Source: Streptomyces barringtoniae (GTDB lineage Bacteria; Actinomycetota; Actinomycetes; Streptomycetales; Streptomycetaceae). Taken from it: a stretch of DNA of 64,000 nt. Positions 1 through 7,398 of this stretch are shown here, one piece after another (positions within the stretch are counted from its first letter, which is position 1; every line of letters begins with the position of its first letter). The notes below the pieces were generated by a model. It did not search any database, was not told the DNA's origin, and saw only the letters and a list, made by a program, of their open reading frames with translations. The DNA is taken from assembly GCF_020819595.1 (NCBI RefSeq), contig NZ_JAJHNP010000009.1, positions 1-64,000 of the forward strand, read 5' to 3'. Position numbers and translations under genes: made by a program.

Positions 1-4
1 CACG

Positions 5-703
5 TCATCGAGAAGCTCTGACGGGGGTCAGCAAAGAGGCGGCGACCGCCTTGTTGTAGGCATCCAGGCGTGAGGTGGCGCCCAGCTTTCGGAAGATGTT
101 GCGCAGATGGCGTTTGACGGTCGTCTCGGTGATGTCCAGCCGCGTCGCGATCTGCCGGTTGCTCAGTGCCGTGCCCACGTAGGTCAGGACCTGCAACTCC
201 CGTACGGACAGCGGTCCTTCCTTGGGCGAGGTCGCCGTGCCGTCGTCCTCGGCGGCCGCCGGGAGGTCCGTCGCCCGGGAGACGCCGAGGATCGCCTCGC
301 GGGAGGCGGATATGGTGACGCGGTCCGGGGAGGTGACGGCCTCCCTGATGGCGCCGACCAGCTCGTTCCTGCTCACTCCCTTGTGCAGGAACCCGCTGAT
401 CCGATGGGCCACGAGGGTGCGGATCAGCACCGGGTCGTCGTCGTGCATGGTGAGCACGATGACGCGGGTGCGGGGCGATGCCGCGATGATCCGCTCGACG
501 GTGCGGGGCGGGTCGTTGTGCGGCATCTCGACGTCCAGCAGCACGACGTCGGGCTGCAGGGCCCGCGCCTTCTCCACGGCCGCGGCGCCGTCGCCGACCT
601 CGGCGACCACCTCGAAGCTCTCGTCGAGGTGCAGGATGTCCGCCAGTGCGCCTCTCAGCAGCTGGTGGTCGTCGGCCAGGACGATGCGGATGCGCTCGGT
701 CAT
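5..703 (-). CDS. NarL/LuxR-family response regulator
   Basis: Two-component response regulator of 232 residues that binds DNA when phosphorylated. The receiver domain fills residues 1-125, with the acidic pair D11-D12, the phospho-acceptor D57 in VVLLDVEMP and the lysine of FLHKG. A C-terminal LuxR-type helix-turn-helix follows a short linker (LSVRELQVL, then NRQIATRLDITETTVKRHL). The ATG at 701-703 is chosen because GAGGAG lies 8 nt upstream. An ATG seven codons earlier overlaps the kinase stop (ATGA) but has no ribosome site. It forms an operon with the upstream histidine kinase. It is the nearest regulator to the aminolevulinate synthase locus, so control of that locus is possible but only inferred from position. 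Confidence 0.9.
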   Translation of the reverse strand: MTERIRIVLADDHQLLRGALADILHLDESFEVVAEVGDGAAAVEKARALQPDVVLLDVEMPHNDPPRTVERIIAASPRTRVIVLTMHDDDPVLIRTLVAHRISGFLHKGVSRNELVGAIREAVTSPDRVTISASREAILGVSRATDLPAAAEDDGTATSPKEGPLSVRELQVLTYVGTALSNRQIATRLDITETTVKRHLRNIFRKLGATSRLDAYNKAVAASLLTPVRASR

Positions 704-720
704 CGGGGCCACTCCTCGGC

Positions 721-1818
721 TCATGCGCGCACGGAGGCGTCGCCGCTCCTGACGTACGGTATGCGAAGGATCACCCGTGTGCCGGTGTCGGGGGTGCTCG
801 TCCAGCGGGCCCGCCCGCCCAGGCCGACGACGCGTTCGCGGACCGACGACAGGCCCGAGGAGACGTCGGAGCGGAGGACCGCGGCGACGTCGAAGCCCTT
901 GCCGTCGTCCTCGACGTAGGCGGTGACCTCCCGCGGGGCGATGTCGACGACCACGTCGATCACGGACGCCTCGGCGTGGTTGAAGGAGTTCCGCAGGCAT
1001 TCGCGCAGGACGACGTAGAGTTCCGCGCGGAACCGCTGGTCCAGCCACTGTTCGTCGCCGCTGACCTGGATCCTGGTCGTGGGCGTGTCGAACGCGGCGC
1101 TCTCCGTGAACTCCCTGAGGGATGCCTCGATTCCCGTACGGGGCATGGAGATGCGGAGGTCGCCGACGAGTTCGCGGGTGTATCTCAGCGCTTCCCGGAG
1201 GGCGTCGTAGGCGCTCTTGAGCCGTTTGCCCGGCGCGCCGTCGAGTTCCTGCGCCTCGTGCAGTTCGAGACAGCGCAGTGTGAGGGCGAGCGAGCTGCCG
1301 AGGTGGTCGTGGATGTCCCGGGCGAGTTGCAGCCGGTCGTCGGAGTTCGCCTTCTTGACCTCGGTCAGCAGGAAGGCGTCGTACGCCTGCATCGCCGAGT
1401 CGACGCGGAGGCCGACGCTGCTGTTGTAGACGCGCAGGACACGGGTCAGCAGCCGGTCGGCCGTCTCCCTGGGGAGGTGGAGCACGGCCTGCTGGGCGTG
1501 GGTGAGGAAGATCTCGAACAGCAGGGTGCAGGCGTGGAACGAGTGCGCGGGGTGCACTCCCCGCAGGGCCCTGGACCTGCCCAGCGCCGCAGAGGCCGTC
1601 AGCGAGCGGTCGTCGGGCTGCTCCCAGTCGCCGGTGAGGGCGGCCACGCAGTCGTCGACGATGGACTCCGCCTGCCGCACGCACGCGTCCCAGTGCGGGG
1701 GGTCGCACAGCAGGTTGCCGCTGTCGCGGAGGGCGTCCCGGTAGGCGCGCAGCATCGGCTCCCGGGCCGCGGAGAGTGCTTCCACGACAGAAGCGACATG
1801 TCCCTGATCGTCATTCAT
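721..1818 (-). CDS. NarL-system sensor histidine kinase (HisKA_3 type)
   Basis: Histidine kinase of 365 residues, partner of the response regulator immediately downstream. The phospho-accepting histidine is H170 in ARDIHDHLG, typical of the HisKA_3 family. A HATPase domain follows with LRECLRNSFNHA, DDGKGFD and GLSSVRERV. I see no transmembrane segment, so it is probably cytoplasmic. The first 160 residues are predicted helical and resemble the N-terminal sensor domains of RsbR-type proteins, though this is only a visual impression. The ATG at 1816-1818 is preferred because TAATCT ends 8 nt before it, as in a leaderless transcript. A GTG at 1891-1893 would add 25 residues. Confidence 0.85.
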   Translation of the reverse strand: MNDDQGHVASVVEALSAAREPMLRAYRDALRDSGNLLCDPPHWDACVRQAESIVDDCVAALTGDWEQPDDRSLTASAALGRSRALRGVHPAHSFHACTLLFEIFLTHAQQAVLHLPRETADRLLTRVLRVYNSSVGLRVDSAMQAYDAFLLTEVKKANSDDRLQLARDIHDHLGSSLALTLRCLELHEAQELDGAPGKRLKSAYDALREALRYTRELVGDLRISMPRTGIEASLREFTESAAFDTPTTRIQVSGDEQWLDQRFRAELYVVLRECLRNSFNHAEASVIDVVVDIAPREVTAYVEDDGKGFDVAAVLRSDVSSGLSSVRERVVGLGGRARWTSTPDTGTRVILRIPYVRSGDASVRA

Positions 1819-1826
1819 CTCCGTGC

Positions 1827-1832
1827 AGATTA
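1827..1832 (-). promoter_or_regulatory. -10 box of a probable leaderless promoter for the histidine kinase
   Basis: Read on the minus strand, TAATCT lies 8 nt upstream of the kinase ATG and no convincing Shine-Dalgarno sequence is present. This fits the spacing seen at several other genes in the window. Confidence 0.45.
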
Positions 1833-1917
1833 CACGCGGTACGTCGGCCGAGGAGTTCCCGCGGATGACCTCAGGGGAGGTCAGGGGCTGCACACGGGCG
1901 ACGCCGATGACGCGGGG

Positions 1918-3147
1918 TCAGCCGTGCGCCAGCGCCTCATGTACGGCGCTGAGCACGGTGTGGACGTCCAAGGAGTCGTTGAAGTAGTGGAAGCCGACCC
2001 GGAGCCGGTCGGCCAGCGCGGTCGCCCGGATCCGGCGCGCGGCCAGCCGGCGGGCCAGCCGCTCGGCGTGGTCGGTCCTGACCACCGCGATGTGCGAGGG
2101 GCCGCCGTTCGCGACCCGCCGCAGGCCCAGCGTCCGGGCCTCGCTGAGGAACTCGTCGGCGAGGGACAGGCAGTGCCGCTCCACCTCGGCGGGGTCGAGC
2201 CGGCCCACCAGGCGCAGGGCCGCGTTCGCGCCGATCCAGGAGAACCAGGCGGGTGAGGTGTCGCAGCGTGCCGCGCCCGGCGCCGGGTCGAGACCGCCCC
2301 CGAAGTAGGCGTGCGGAGCGGGGGAGGACTTCCAGCTGGGCATGAGCGGGGCCAGTTCGTCCAAGCGGTCCGGGCGCACCGCCAGCCAGGCCGCGCCGCG
2401 CGGGCAGAGCAGCCACTTGTAGCCGTGGACGGCGAGGTAGTCGGGCCGGACCCGGTTCAGGTCGGGGTGCAGGACGCCCATGGACTGGGTGGCGTCCACG
2501 AACAGGCGGGCGCCGCAGCGGTCGGTGGCGGCACGCAGCGCGGGGAGGTCGGCTCGTACGCCGTCGCGGCTGAGCACCTCGCTGACGGCGAGCAGTACGG
2601 TGCGCTCGTCGACGGCGGCGACGAGGTCCTCCGTGCGGACGGCGCCGTCGCGGGCCGGGACGAGGACGACCTCGTGGCGGGCGGGGTCCAGTGCCGTCCA
2701 CGGCAGGAGGTTGCTGCGGAACTCGCAGGCCGGTACGACGACGCGCCCGGCGGGCAGGGTGGCCGCGACCGTGGCGGCGGCCTCGGCCACGGACGCCATG
2801 GTGGCGACCGTGGCCGCCGGGATGCCGAGACGGTCCGCGAACAGGGTGCGGGCGGTCCCGGCCGCCGCGTCCCAGTCGAGCCACTCGAACCGCCCCTCAC
2901 GCCACTCGGTCAGCACGTCGTCCAGGGCCCGGTGGACCGGCTCGGCGGCGGGTGGGGCACCGGGGGTGTCGAGCCAGACGGTGTGCCGCAGGGCGGGGAA
3001 GAGGGCGCGGAATGCCTGGGCGTCGAGCGGGGTGGTGGGGGTGCCCGCAGAGGCCCAGGAAGAGTCCCCGCCGCCGGAAGCCGGGGCACACTCCCCGCCG
3101 CCGGAACCCGAGGCGGAGGCCAGGACACTCAGGGCGTCGGGGCTCAT
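1918..3147 (-). CDS. class V aminotransferase (PLP enzyme)
   Basis: PLP-dependent fold-type I enzyme of 409 residues, in the class V aminotransferase / cysteine desulfurase-like family. The Schiff-base lysine is K244 in HGYKWLLCPRGAAW and the cofactor aspartate lies in LFVDATQS. A glycine- and serine-rich stretch of about 40 residues precedes the fold. It is encoded by a near-duplicated CCCCGCCGCCGGAA and is probably not part of the catalytic domain. The start is supported by ATGA overlap with the ridA-like stop, so the two are translationally coupled. The substrate cannot be read from sequence. Members include isopenicillin N epimerase-like enzymes and beta-lyases. Its position argues for a role with the aminolevulinate synthase genes on the other side of the shared promoter region. 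Confidence 0.85.
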   Translation of the reverse strand: MSPDALSVLASASGSGGGECAPASGGGDSSWASAGTPTTPLDAQAFRALFPALRHTVWLDTPGAPPAAEPVHRALDDVLTEWREGRFEWLDWDAAAGTARTLFADRLGIPAATVATMASVAEAAATVAATLPAGRVVVPACEFRSNLLPWTALDPARHEVVLVPARDGAVRTEDLVAAVDERTVLLAVSEVLSRDGVRADLPALRAATDRCGARLFVDATQSMGVLHPDLNRVRPDYLAVHGYKWLLCPRGAAWLAVRPDRLDELAPLMPSWKSSPAPHAYFGGGLDPAPGAARCDTSPAWFSWIGANAALRLVGRLDPAEVERHCLSLADEFLSEARTLGLRRVANGGPSHIAVVRTDHAERLARRLAARRIRATALADRLRVGFHYFNDSLDVHTVLSAVHEALAHG

Positions 3148-3566
3148 TCCGGGACCGCCGCGATGCCCTCGATCTCCACCGCCAGCTCGGGGAGGGCCAG
3201 TCCCTCGACCACGGCCAGGGAGTGCGCCGGGTACACGCCGTCGGGGTACCAGCGGTCGTACACCTCGTCGCGTGCCGTGAGGAAACCGGGCAGGCAGCTG
3301 CGCCCGGAGACGAACGTCGTCAGCTTCACCAGTTCGCGCGGGCCGACCCCGAGCGTGCCGAGCAGGGCCTCGATGTTGGCGAAGATCTGCCGGGTCTGCG
3401 TGGTGACGTCGGGCCCCGCGAGCGAGCCGTCCGGCAGGGTGCCCACCTGCCCCGCGATCTGCACCAGGCGGTGGCCTGGCGGGGTGGCGGCGAGGTGGCT
3501 GTACTTGCCGACCGGGGCGCCGATGACGGTGGGGGTGGCGAAGGGTTCCTTGAGGTCCAGGTCCAT
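3144..3566 (-). CDS. RidA/YjgF-family protein with an altered active site
   Basis: Rid-superfamily protein of 140 residues. Canonical RidA hydrolyses reactive enamine/imine intermediates released by PLP enzymes, using an arginine in a PARS motif. Here the equivalent motif reads PAHS, with His at residue 115 in place of that arginine. The rest of the fold is recognisable (QIAGQVGTLPDGS, QTRQIFANIEALL, AVEIEGIAA). GGAGAG lies 5 nt before the ATG. It sits between the MFS exporter and the class V aminotransferase and overlaps the latter by 4 nt, consistent with clearing an unstable imine or binding a ligand in that pathway. Loss of the arginine makes ordinary deaminase activity doubtful. Confidence 0.85.
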   Translation of the reverse strand: MDLDLKEPFATPTVIGAPVGKYSHLAATPPGHRLVQIAGQVGTLPDGSLAGPDVTTQTRQIFANIEALLGTLGVGPRELVKLTTFVSGRSCLPGFLTARDEVYDRWYPDGVYPAHSLAVVEGLALPELAVEIEGIAAVPE

Positions 3567-3608
3567 CGGGTCTCTCCAGGTTGGGTCCAGGGTGGGGGCT
3601 TGCCGGGA

Positions 3609-4832
3609 TCAGTCGGCGGTGGCGGGTGCCCTGCGCGTGACGAAGACGATGACCGCCGCGACGGCCAGCACCCCGGACAGCACGTACATCAGCGCCCCGA
3701 ATCCGTGCCCGACCAGGGCCCTGGCGACCTGCGGCCCCAGGCTGGCGCCGACGAAGAAGCAGAAGGTGGACAGCGAGAGCGCGGTGCTGCGCGCGGCCCC
3801 GGAGCGCTCGGCCACGGTGGCGACCATGGCCGGCGTGGCGACGGTGATCGCGGCGACGAACACCAGCAGCAGGGCCGCGAGCCCGCCGGTGCCCGGCGCC
3901 AGGACACCGGTCGTGACGGTGACGGCGGCCGCGAGCACCATGCCGAGGACCACCCGCAGGGCGTGCGGGACCCGGCTGAGCCAGGGGGTGAGGACCGGGA
4001 TGAGGATCATGGCCGGAAGCGAGCTGGCGCGCAGGGCGAGCAGGGCCTGACCGTCCTTCACCGTACCGCTGAGCTGGATGCCCGTGTACATGGCGACGAA
4101 CGAGCCGAACACCGCGGGTGTGGCCAGGTAGAGCAGCCGAAGCCCCGGGGTGGCCAGGGTCCTCGGGATGGCGCGGTAGGCGGCCAGCGGGGAGGTCGCC
4201 TTCGGCGGCAGGTCGGCCACCATGACGGCGCGCAGCGCCACGGCCATGACCGCGAACGCGGCGGCACCCGCGACGAAGACCGCGCGCCAGCCGAACGCCG
4301 AGGCCAGGGCCTGCGAGGCGACCTGGGCGATCACGGCGGAGGCGAGGAAGGACGTGGTGACGGCCGTCGTGGTGACCATCCGGTGCCGGGGGTGGATGCG
4401 TTCGGCGATGTACGACAGCGCGGTGGGAGGAAAGGCCGCGACGGTCACGCCCTGCAGGACCCGCAGGGCGATGCCCACGCCGAGCCCGGGCGCGCAGGCG
4501 ACCAGCAGGGTGGTGACGGTGGTGGCGGCGATGCCGGTGACCACGATGCGGCGGTGGCCGAAGCGGTCGGCGAGCGGTCCGAAGAGGACGAAGCCGCCCG
4601 CGTAGCCGAAGCCGAAGGCGCTCGCCATCCAGGTCAGGGACGAGGTGCCGACGTGCCAGGCGGCGGCCATCGCGTCCATGACCGGGATCACGGCGTACAT
4701 CTGACCGGTCGCCAGCACGGCGGTGATGACGAACACCAGGAGGCTGGGCCCCAGGGGCGCGTAGGCGGGCTCGGCCGCCGACGCCTCCAAAGAGCCGTTC
4801 CGCTCCTCGATGCGTGTGTTTCCGGATGACAT
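3609..4832 (-). CDS. MFS transporter (probable exporter)
   Basis: Major facilitator superfamily protein of 407 residues with about 12 hydrophobic segments. The family motif between helices 2 and 3 appears as GPLADRFGHRR. It resembles drug/metabolite proton antiporters, and the clustered biosynthetic enzymes suggest product export, which is inference. The ATG at 4830-4832 is chosen because TACGTT ends 8 nt upstream, a leaderless arrangement, and no Shine-Dalgarno sequence precedes it. A reading frame extends 30 codons further upstream but its translation looks non-conserved. The gene probably heads a minus-strand operon with the ridA-like and aminotransferase genes, divergent from the aminolevulinate synthase gene. 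Confidence 0.85.
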   Translation of the reverse strand: MSSGNTRIEERNGSLEASAAEPAYAPLGPSLLVFVITAVLATGQMYAVIPVMDAMAAAWHVGTSSLTWMASAFGFGYAGGFVLFGPLADRFGHRRIVVTGIAATTVTTLLVACAPGLGVGIALRVLQGVTVAAFPPTALSYIAERIHPRHRMVTTTAVTTSFLASAVIAQVASQALASAFGWRAVFVAGAAAFAVMAVALRAVMVADLPPKATSPLAAYRAIPRTLATPGLRLLYLATPAVFGSFVAMYTGIQLSGTVKDGQALLALRASSLPAMILIPVLTPWLSRVPHALRVVLGMVLAAAVTVTTGVLAPGTGGLAALLLVFVAAITVATPAMVATVAERSGAARSTALSLSTFCFFVGASLGPQVARALVGHGFGALMYVLSGVLAVAAVIVFVTRRAPATAD

Positions 4833-4840
4833 GAAGAAAA

Positions 4841-4846
4841 AACGTA
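4841..4846 (-). promoter_or_regulatory. -10 box of a probable leaderless promoter for the MFS operon
   Basis: TACGTT on the minus strand ends 8 nt before the MFS ATG. A TTCACT-like -35 is found 18 nt further upstream. The whole 4833-5025 stretch is a shared divergent control region. It also contains a small GCAT-AA-ATGC palindrome near 4900-4910 and a TAGCTT (4967-4972) that could be the -10 box of the plus-strand gene. Confidence 0.4.
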
Positions 4847-5025
4847 GGCGTGCGCCCCCCGGTGAGTGAAATACACGATGCCGACGACCCATACGGAAGT
4901 CGCATAAATGCAACTCGCGCATAGCTGTCGCACTCTCGACATTTCCGTGACCTGCGGTGACGTCGCTAGCTTCGCCACGCCGGAGAGAGACACCGCCAGA
5001 ATCACCGACCAGAAAGGGTGCACCG

Positions 5026-6324
5026 TTGTACGACTACCGAGGATTTTTCGCCGCGGAAATAGAGAAGCTCAGGACACTGGGCAATTACCGCACGTTCCTC
5101 GACATCGAGCGCAGGGCCGGGGAGTTCCCGCACGCCCTGAGCCACGGCACGGGCCCCGACGACCCCGGCCGCCGCATCAGCGTGTGGTGCAGCAACGACT
5201 ACCTGGGCATGGGGCAGCATCCGCTCGTCCTGGAGGCGATGCGGAAGGCGATCGACGAGTCCGGCGCCGGCAGCGGCGGCTCCCGCAACATCTCCGGCAA
5301 CAACCACTACCACGTGCTCCTGGAGCAGGAGCTGGCCGACCTGCACGGCACCGAGGCCGCCCTGATCTTCCCCTCCGGGTACGCCGCGAACGACGCCGCG
5401 CTGACGGTGCTCGCCGGCCGCCTGCCCGGCTGCCTGGTCTTCTCCGACGAGCTCAACCACGCCTCGATGATCGCGGGCATCAGGCACAGCGGGGCCGAGA
5501 AGCGCATCTTCCGGCACAACGACGCCAACCACCTGGCGGAACTGCTCGCCGCCGCCGACCCGGCGGTGCCGAAGATCGTCGCGCTGGAGAGCATCTACTC
5601 CATGGAGAGCGACCGGGCGCCGCTGGAGCGCATCTCCGACATCGCCCGCGCCCACGGCGCCTTCCTCTACCTCGACGAGGTGCACGCCGTCGGCATGTAC
5701 GGCCCGCGCGGCGCCGGCCTCGCCGCCGAGCTGGGTCTCGCGGACCGCTTCGACCTCGTGCAGGGCACCCTGGCCAAGGCGTTCGGCATCGCCGGCGGAT
5801 ACGTGGCCGGGCCCGCACCCGTGATCGACGCCGTCCGCAGCTTCGCCTCGGCGTTCATCTTCACCACCTCGCTGCCGCCCGCCGTGGCGGCCGGCGCGCT
5901 CGCCGCCGTACGCCATCTCAAGCGGTCCGACCGCGAGCGCACGGACCTGCGCGGCAAAGCCGCGCTGCTGCACCGCCTGCTGGCCGGGCGGGGCATCCCG
6001 GTGGTGTCGGACGCGGCACACATCGTGCCGGTCCTGGTGGGCGACGCCGACAAGTGCCGAAGCGTGGCGGCCGCGCTCCTCGACCGCTACGGCATCTATG
6101 TGCAGCCCATCAACTCGCCGAGCGTCCCGGTCGGCACCGAGCGCCTGCGGGTGACCCCCACCCCCCACCACACCGAGTCGCAGATCCACATCTTCGCCGA
6201 CGCGCTGGACGCCATCTGGCACGAGCTGGATCTCCCCCGCGACCTGCCGGCCCACGAGGCAGCCGACGCAGTACCGGCGGACGCAGAACCGGCGGACGCC
6301 GAAATGGCGGGCGTCGCCCGGTGA
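5026..6324 (+). CDS. 5-aminolevulinate synthase (ALAS)
   Basis: PLP enzyme of 432 residues that condenses glycine with an acyl-CoA, classically succinyl-CoA, to give 5-aminolevulinate and CO2. Family motifs are clear: YRTFLDIER (R22), WCSNDYLGMGQHP (N57), GAGSGGSRNISG, DEVHAVGMYG, QGTLAKAFG (PLP lysine K251) and RLRVTPTPHH. The TTG at 5026 is preferred because AGAAAGG lies about 8 nt upstream and the homologous N-terminus begins there. Actinobacteria make haem from glutamate, so an ALAS usually signals secondary metabolism (the C5N unit of manumycin-type compounds). The residue matching Thr83 of Rhodobacter ALAS, which contacts the succinyl carboxylate, is Ser86 here, and the next motif reads SGNN rather than SGT. 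The C-terminus ends in repeated PADAE-like residues. The stop overlaps the next start (GTGA). Confidence 0.93.
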   Translation: MYDYRGFFAAEIEKLRTLGNYRTFLDIERRAGEFPHALSHGTGPDDPGRRISVWCSNDYLGMGQHPLVLEAMRKAIDESGAGSGGSRNISGNNHYHVLLEQELADLHGTEAALIFPSGYAANDAALTVLAGRLPGCLVFSDELNHASMIAGIRHSGAEKRIFRHNDANHLAELLAAADPAVPKIVALESIYSMESDRAPLERISDIARAHGAFLYLDEVHAVGMYGPRGAGLAAELGLADRFDLVQGTLAKAFGIAGGYVAGPAPVIDAVRSFASAFIFTTSLPPAVAAGALAAVRHLKRSDRERTDLRGKAALLHRLLAGRGIPVVSDAAHIVPVLVGDADKCRSVAAALLDRYGIYVQPINSPSVPVGTERLRVTPTPHHTESQIHIFADALDAIWHELDLPRDLPAHEAADAVPADAEPADAEMAGVAR

Positions 6325-7304
6325 ACCGCCCCGTCGTCCTCGTCAGCGACCCGCTGCCTCCCGAGACACTGGCCGGCCTCGACGCCCACGACATCCGCCA
6401 CTGCGACGGCACCGATCCGGCGGCGCTGCGCGCGGCACTGACGGAGGCGCACGCGTTGCTCGTCCGCAGCGGCACGAAGGTCGACGCGGAGGCCATCGCC
6501 GCCGCCCCGCACCTGCGGGTCGTCGCCCGCGCCGGAGTGGGCCTGGACAACGTGGACATCGACGCGGCCACGGCCGCGGGCGTCCTCGTCGCCAACGCCC
6601 CGCGCTCCAACGTGCTCAGCGTCGCCGAACTCACCGTGGGCCTGATCATCGCCTCCCTGCGCGGGGTCCAGGCCGCCGGAGCCTCGCTGCGCGCGGGCCG
6701 CTGGGAACGCCAGGCGTTCAAGGGGAGCGAGCTCGCGGGCCGCACCGTGGGCATCGTGGGCCTGGGCAACGTCGGCAGGCTCGTCGCCCGGCGGCTGGCC
6801 GCCTTCGACGTCACCCTGCTCGCCTACGACCCGTACGTCCCGGCCGCCGACGCGGCCACGCACGGCTGCCGGCTCCTGGAGCTGGACGATCTGATGGCCC
6901 GGAGCGACGTGGTGACGGTCCATCTGCCCCGCACCCCGCAGACCACCGGCCTCATCGGCCGGCGCGAACTGGCGCTCGCCCGGCCCAACCTGCACCTCGT
7001 CAACACCTCGCGCGGCGGCATCGTCGACGAGTCGGCCCTGTTCTCGGCGCTGCGGGAGGGTTCGGTCGGCGGAGCCGCGCTGGACGTCTTCGAGGTCGAA
7101 CCCCCCATCGGGTCGCCCCTGTTGGACCTCGACGCGGTCGTGGCCACCCCGCACCTGGGCGCGAGCACGCGCGAGGCGCAGGACCGGGCCGGCCGGGAGG
7201 CCGTGCGGGCCGTGTACGACGCGCTGGCGGGCAGGCCGGTTCCCCACGCGGTCAACGCGGCCGCCGTCGAGTCCGCACGGGCGCGCCTCAGCGCGGTGGA
7301 CTGA
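6321..7304 (+). CDS. D-2-hydroxyacid dehydrogenase, SerA-like short form
   Basis: NAD-dependent D-isomer 2-hydroxyacid dehydrogenase of 327 residues. It has the substrate-domain motif VVARAGVGLDNVD, the nucleotide-binding GIVGLGNVG, the catalytic arginine in NTSRGGIVDE, the glutamate in FEVEPP and the histidine in TPHLGAST. It looks like the catalytic half of phosphoglycerate dehydrogenase but lacks the C-terminal ACT and intervening domains of housekeeping SerA, so serine feedback control is not expected. The GTG start overlaps the ALAS stop by 4 nt, indicating coupled translation and a linked function. Its substrate could be a 2-keto or 2-hydroxy acid feeding glycine/serine supply or modifying the ALAS product. 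That choice is open. Confidence 0.88.
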   Translation: MNRPVVLVSDPLPPETLAGLDAHDIRHCDGTDPAALRAALTEAHALLVRSGTKVDAEAIAAAPHLRVVARAGVGLDNVDIDAATAAGVLVANAPRSNVLSVAELTVGLIIASLRGVQAAGASLRAGRWERQAFKGSELAGRTVGIVGLGNVGRLVARRLAAFDVTLLAYDPYVPAADAATHGCRLLELDDLMARSDVVTVHLPRTPQTTGLIGRRELALARPNLHLVNTSRGGIVDESALFSALREGSVGGAALDVFEVEPPIGSPLLDLDAVVATPHLGASTREAQDRAGREAVRAVYDALAGRPVPHAVNAAAVESARARLSAVD

Positions 7305-7335
7305 CCGCGGACGAGCGGCACGGCCGGCGACAGCG

Positions 7336-7372
7336 GGTCCGGACGGCCGCGGCATCTCGGGCCGTCCGGACC
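7336..7372 (+). terminator. hairpin terminator after the dehydrogenase
   Basis: GGTCCGGACGGCC (7336-7348) pairs perfectly with GGCCGTCCGGACC (7360-7372) around an 11-nt loop. It lies 30 nt after the dehydrogenase stop and suggests the UbiA gene has its own promoter or depends on read-through. Confidence 0.65.
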
Positions 7373-7398
7373 TCTCCCTCGAATGCAATGATTTGATC

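Noticed and set aside
1..21. HVIEKL followed by a stop on the plus strand at the left edge
   Set aside because: It could be the end of a gene entering from the left and overlapping the response regulator stop, but six codons cannot support a call.
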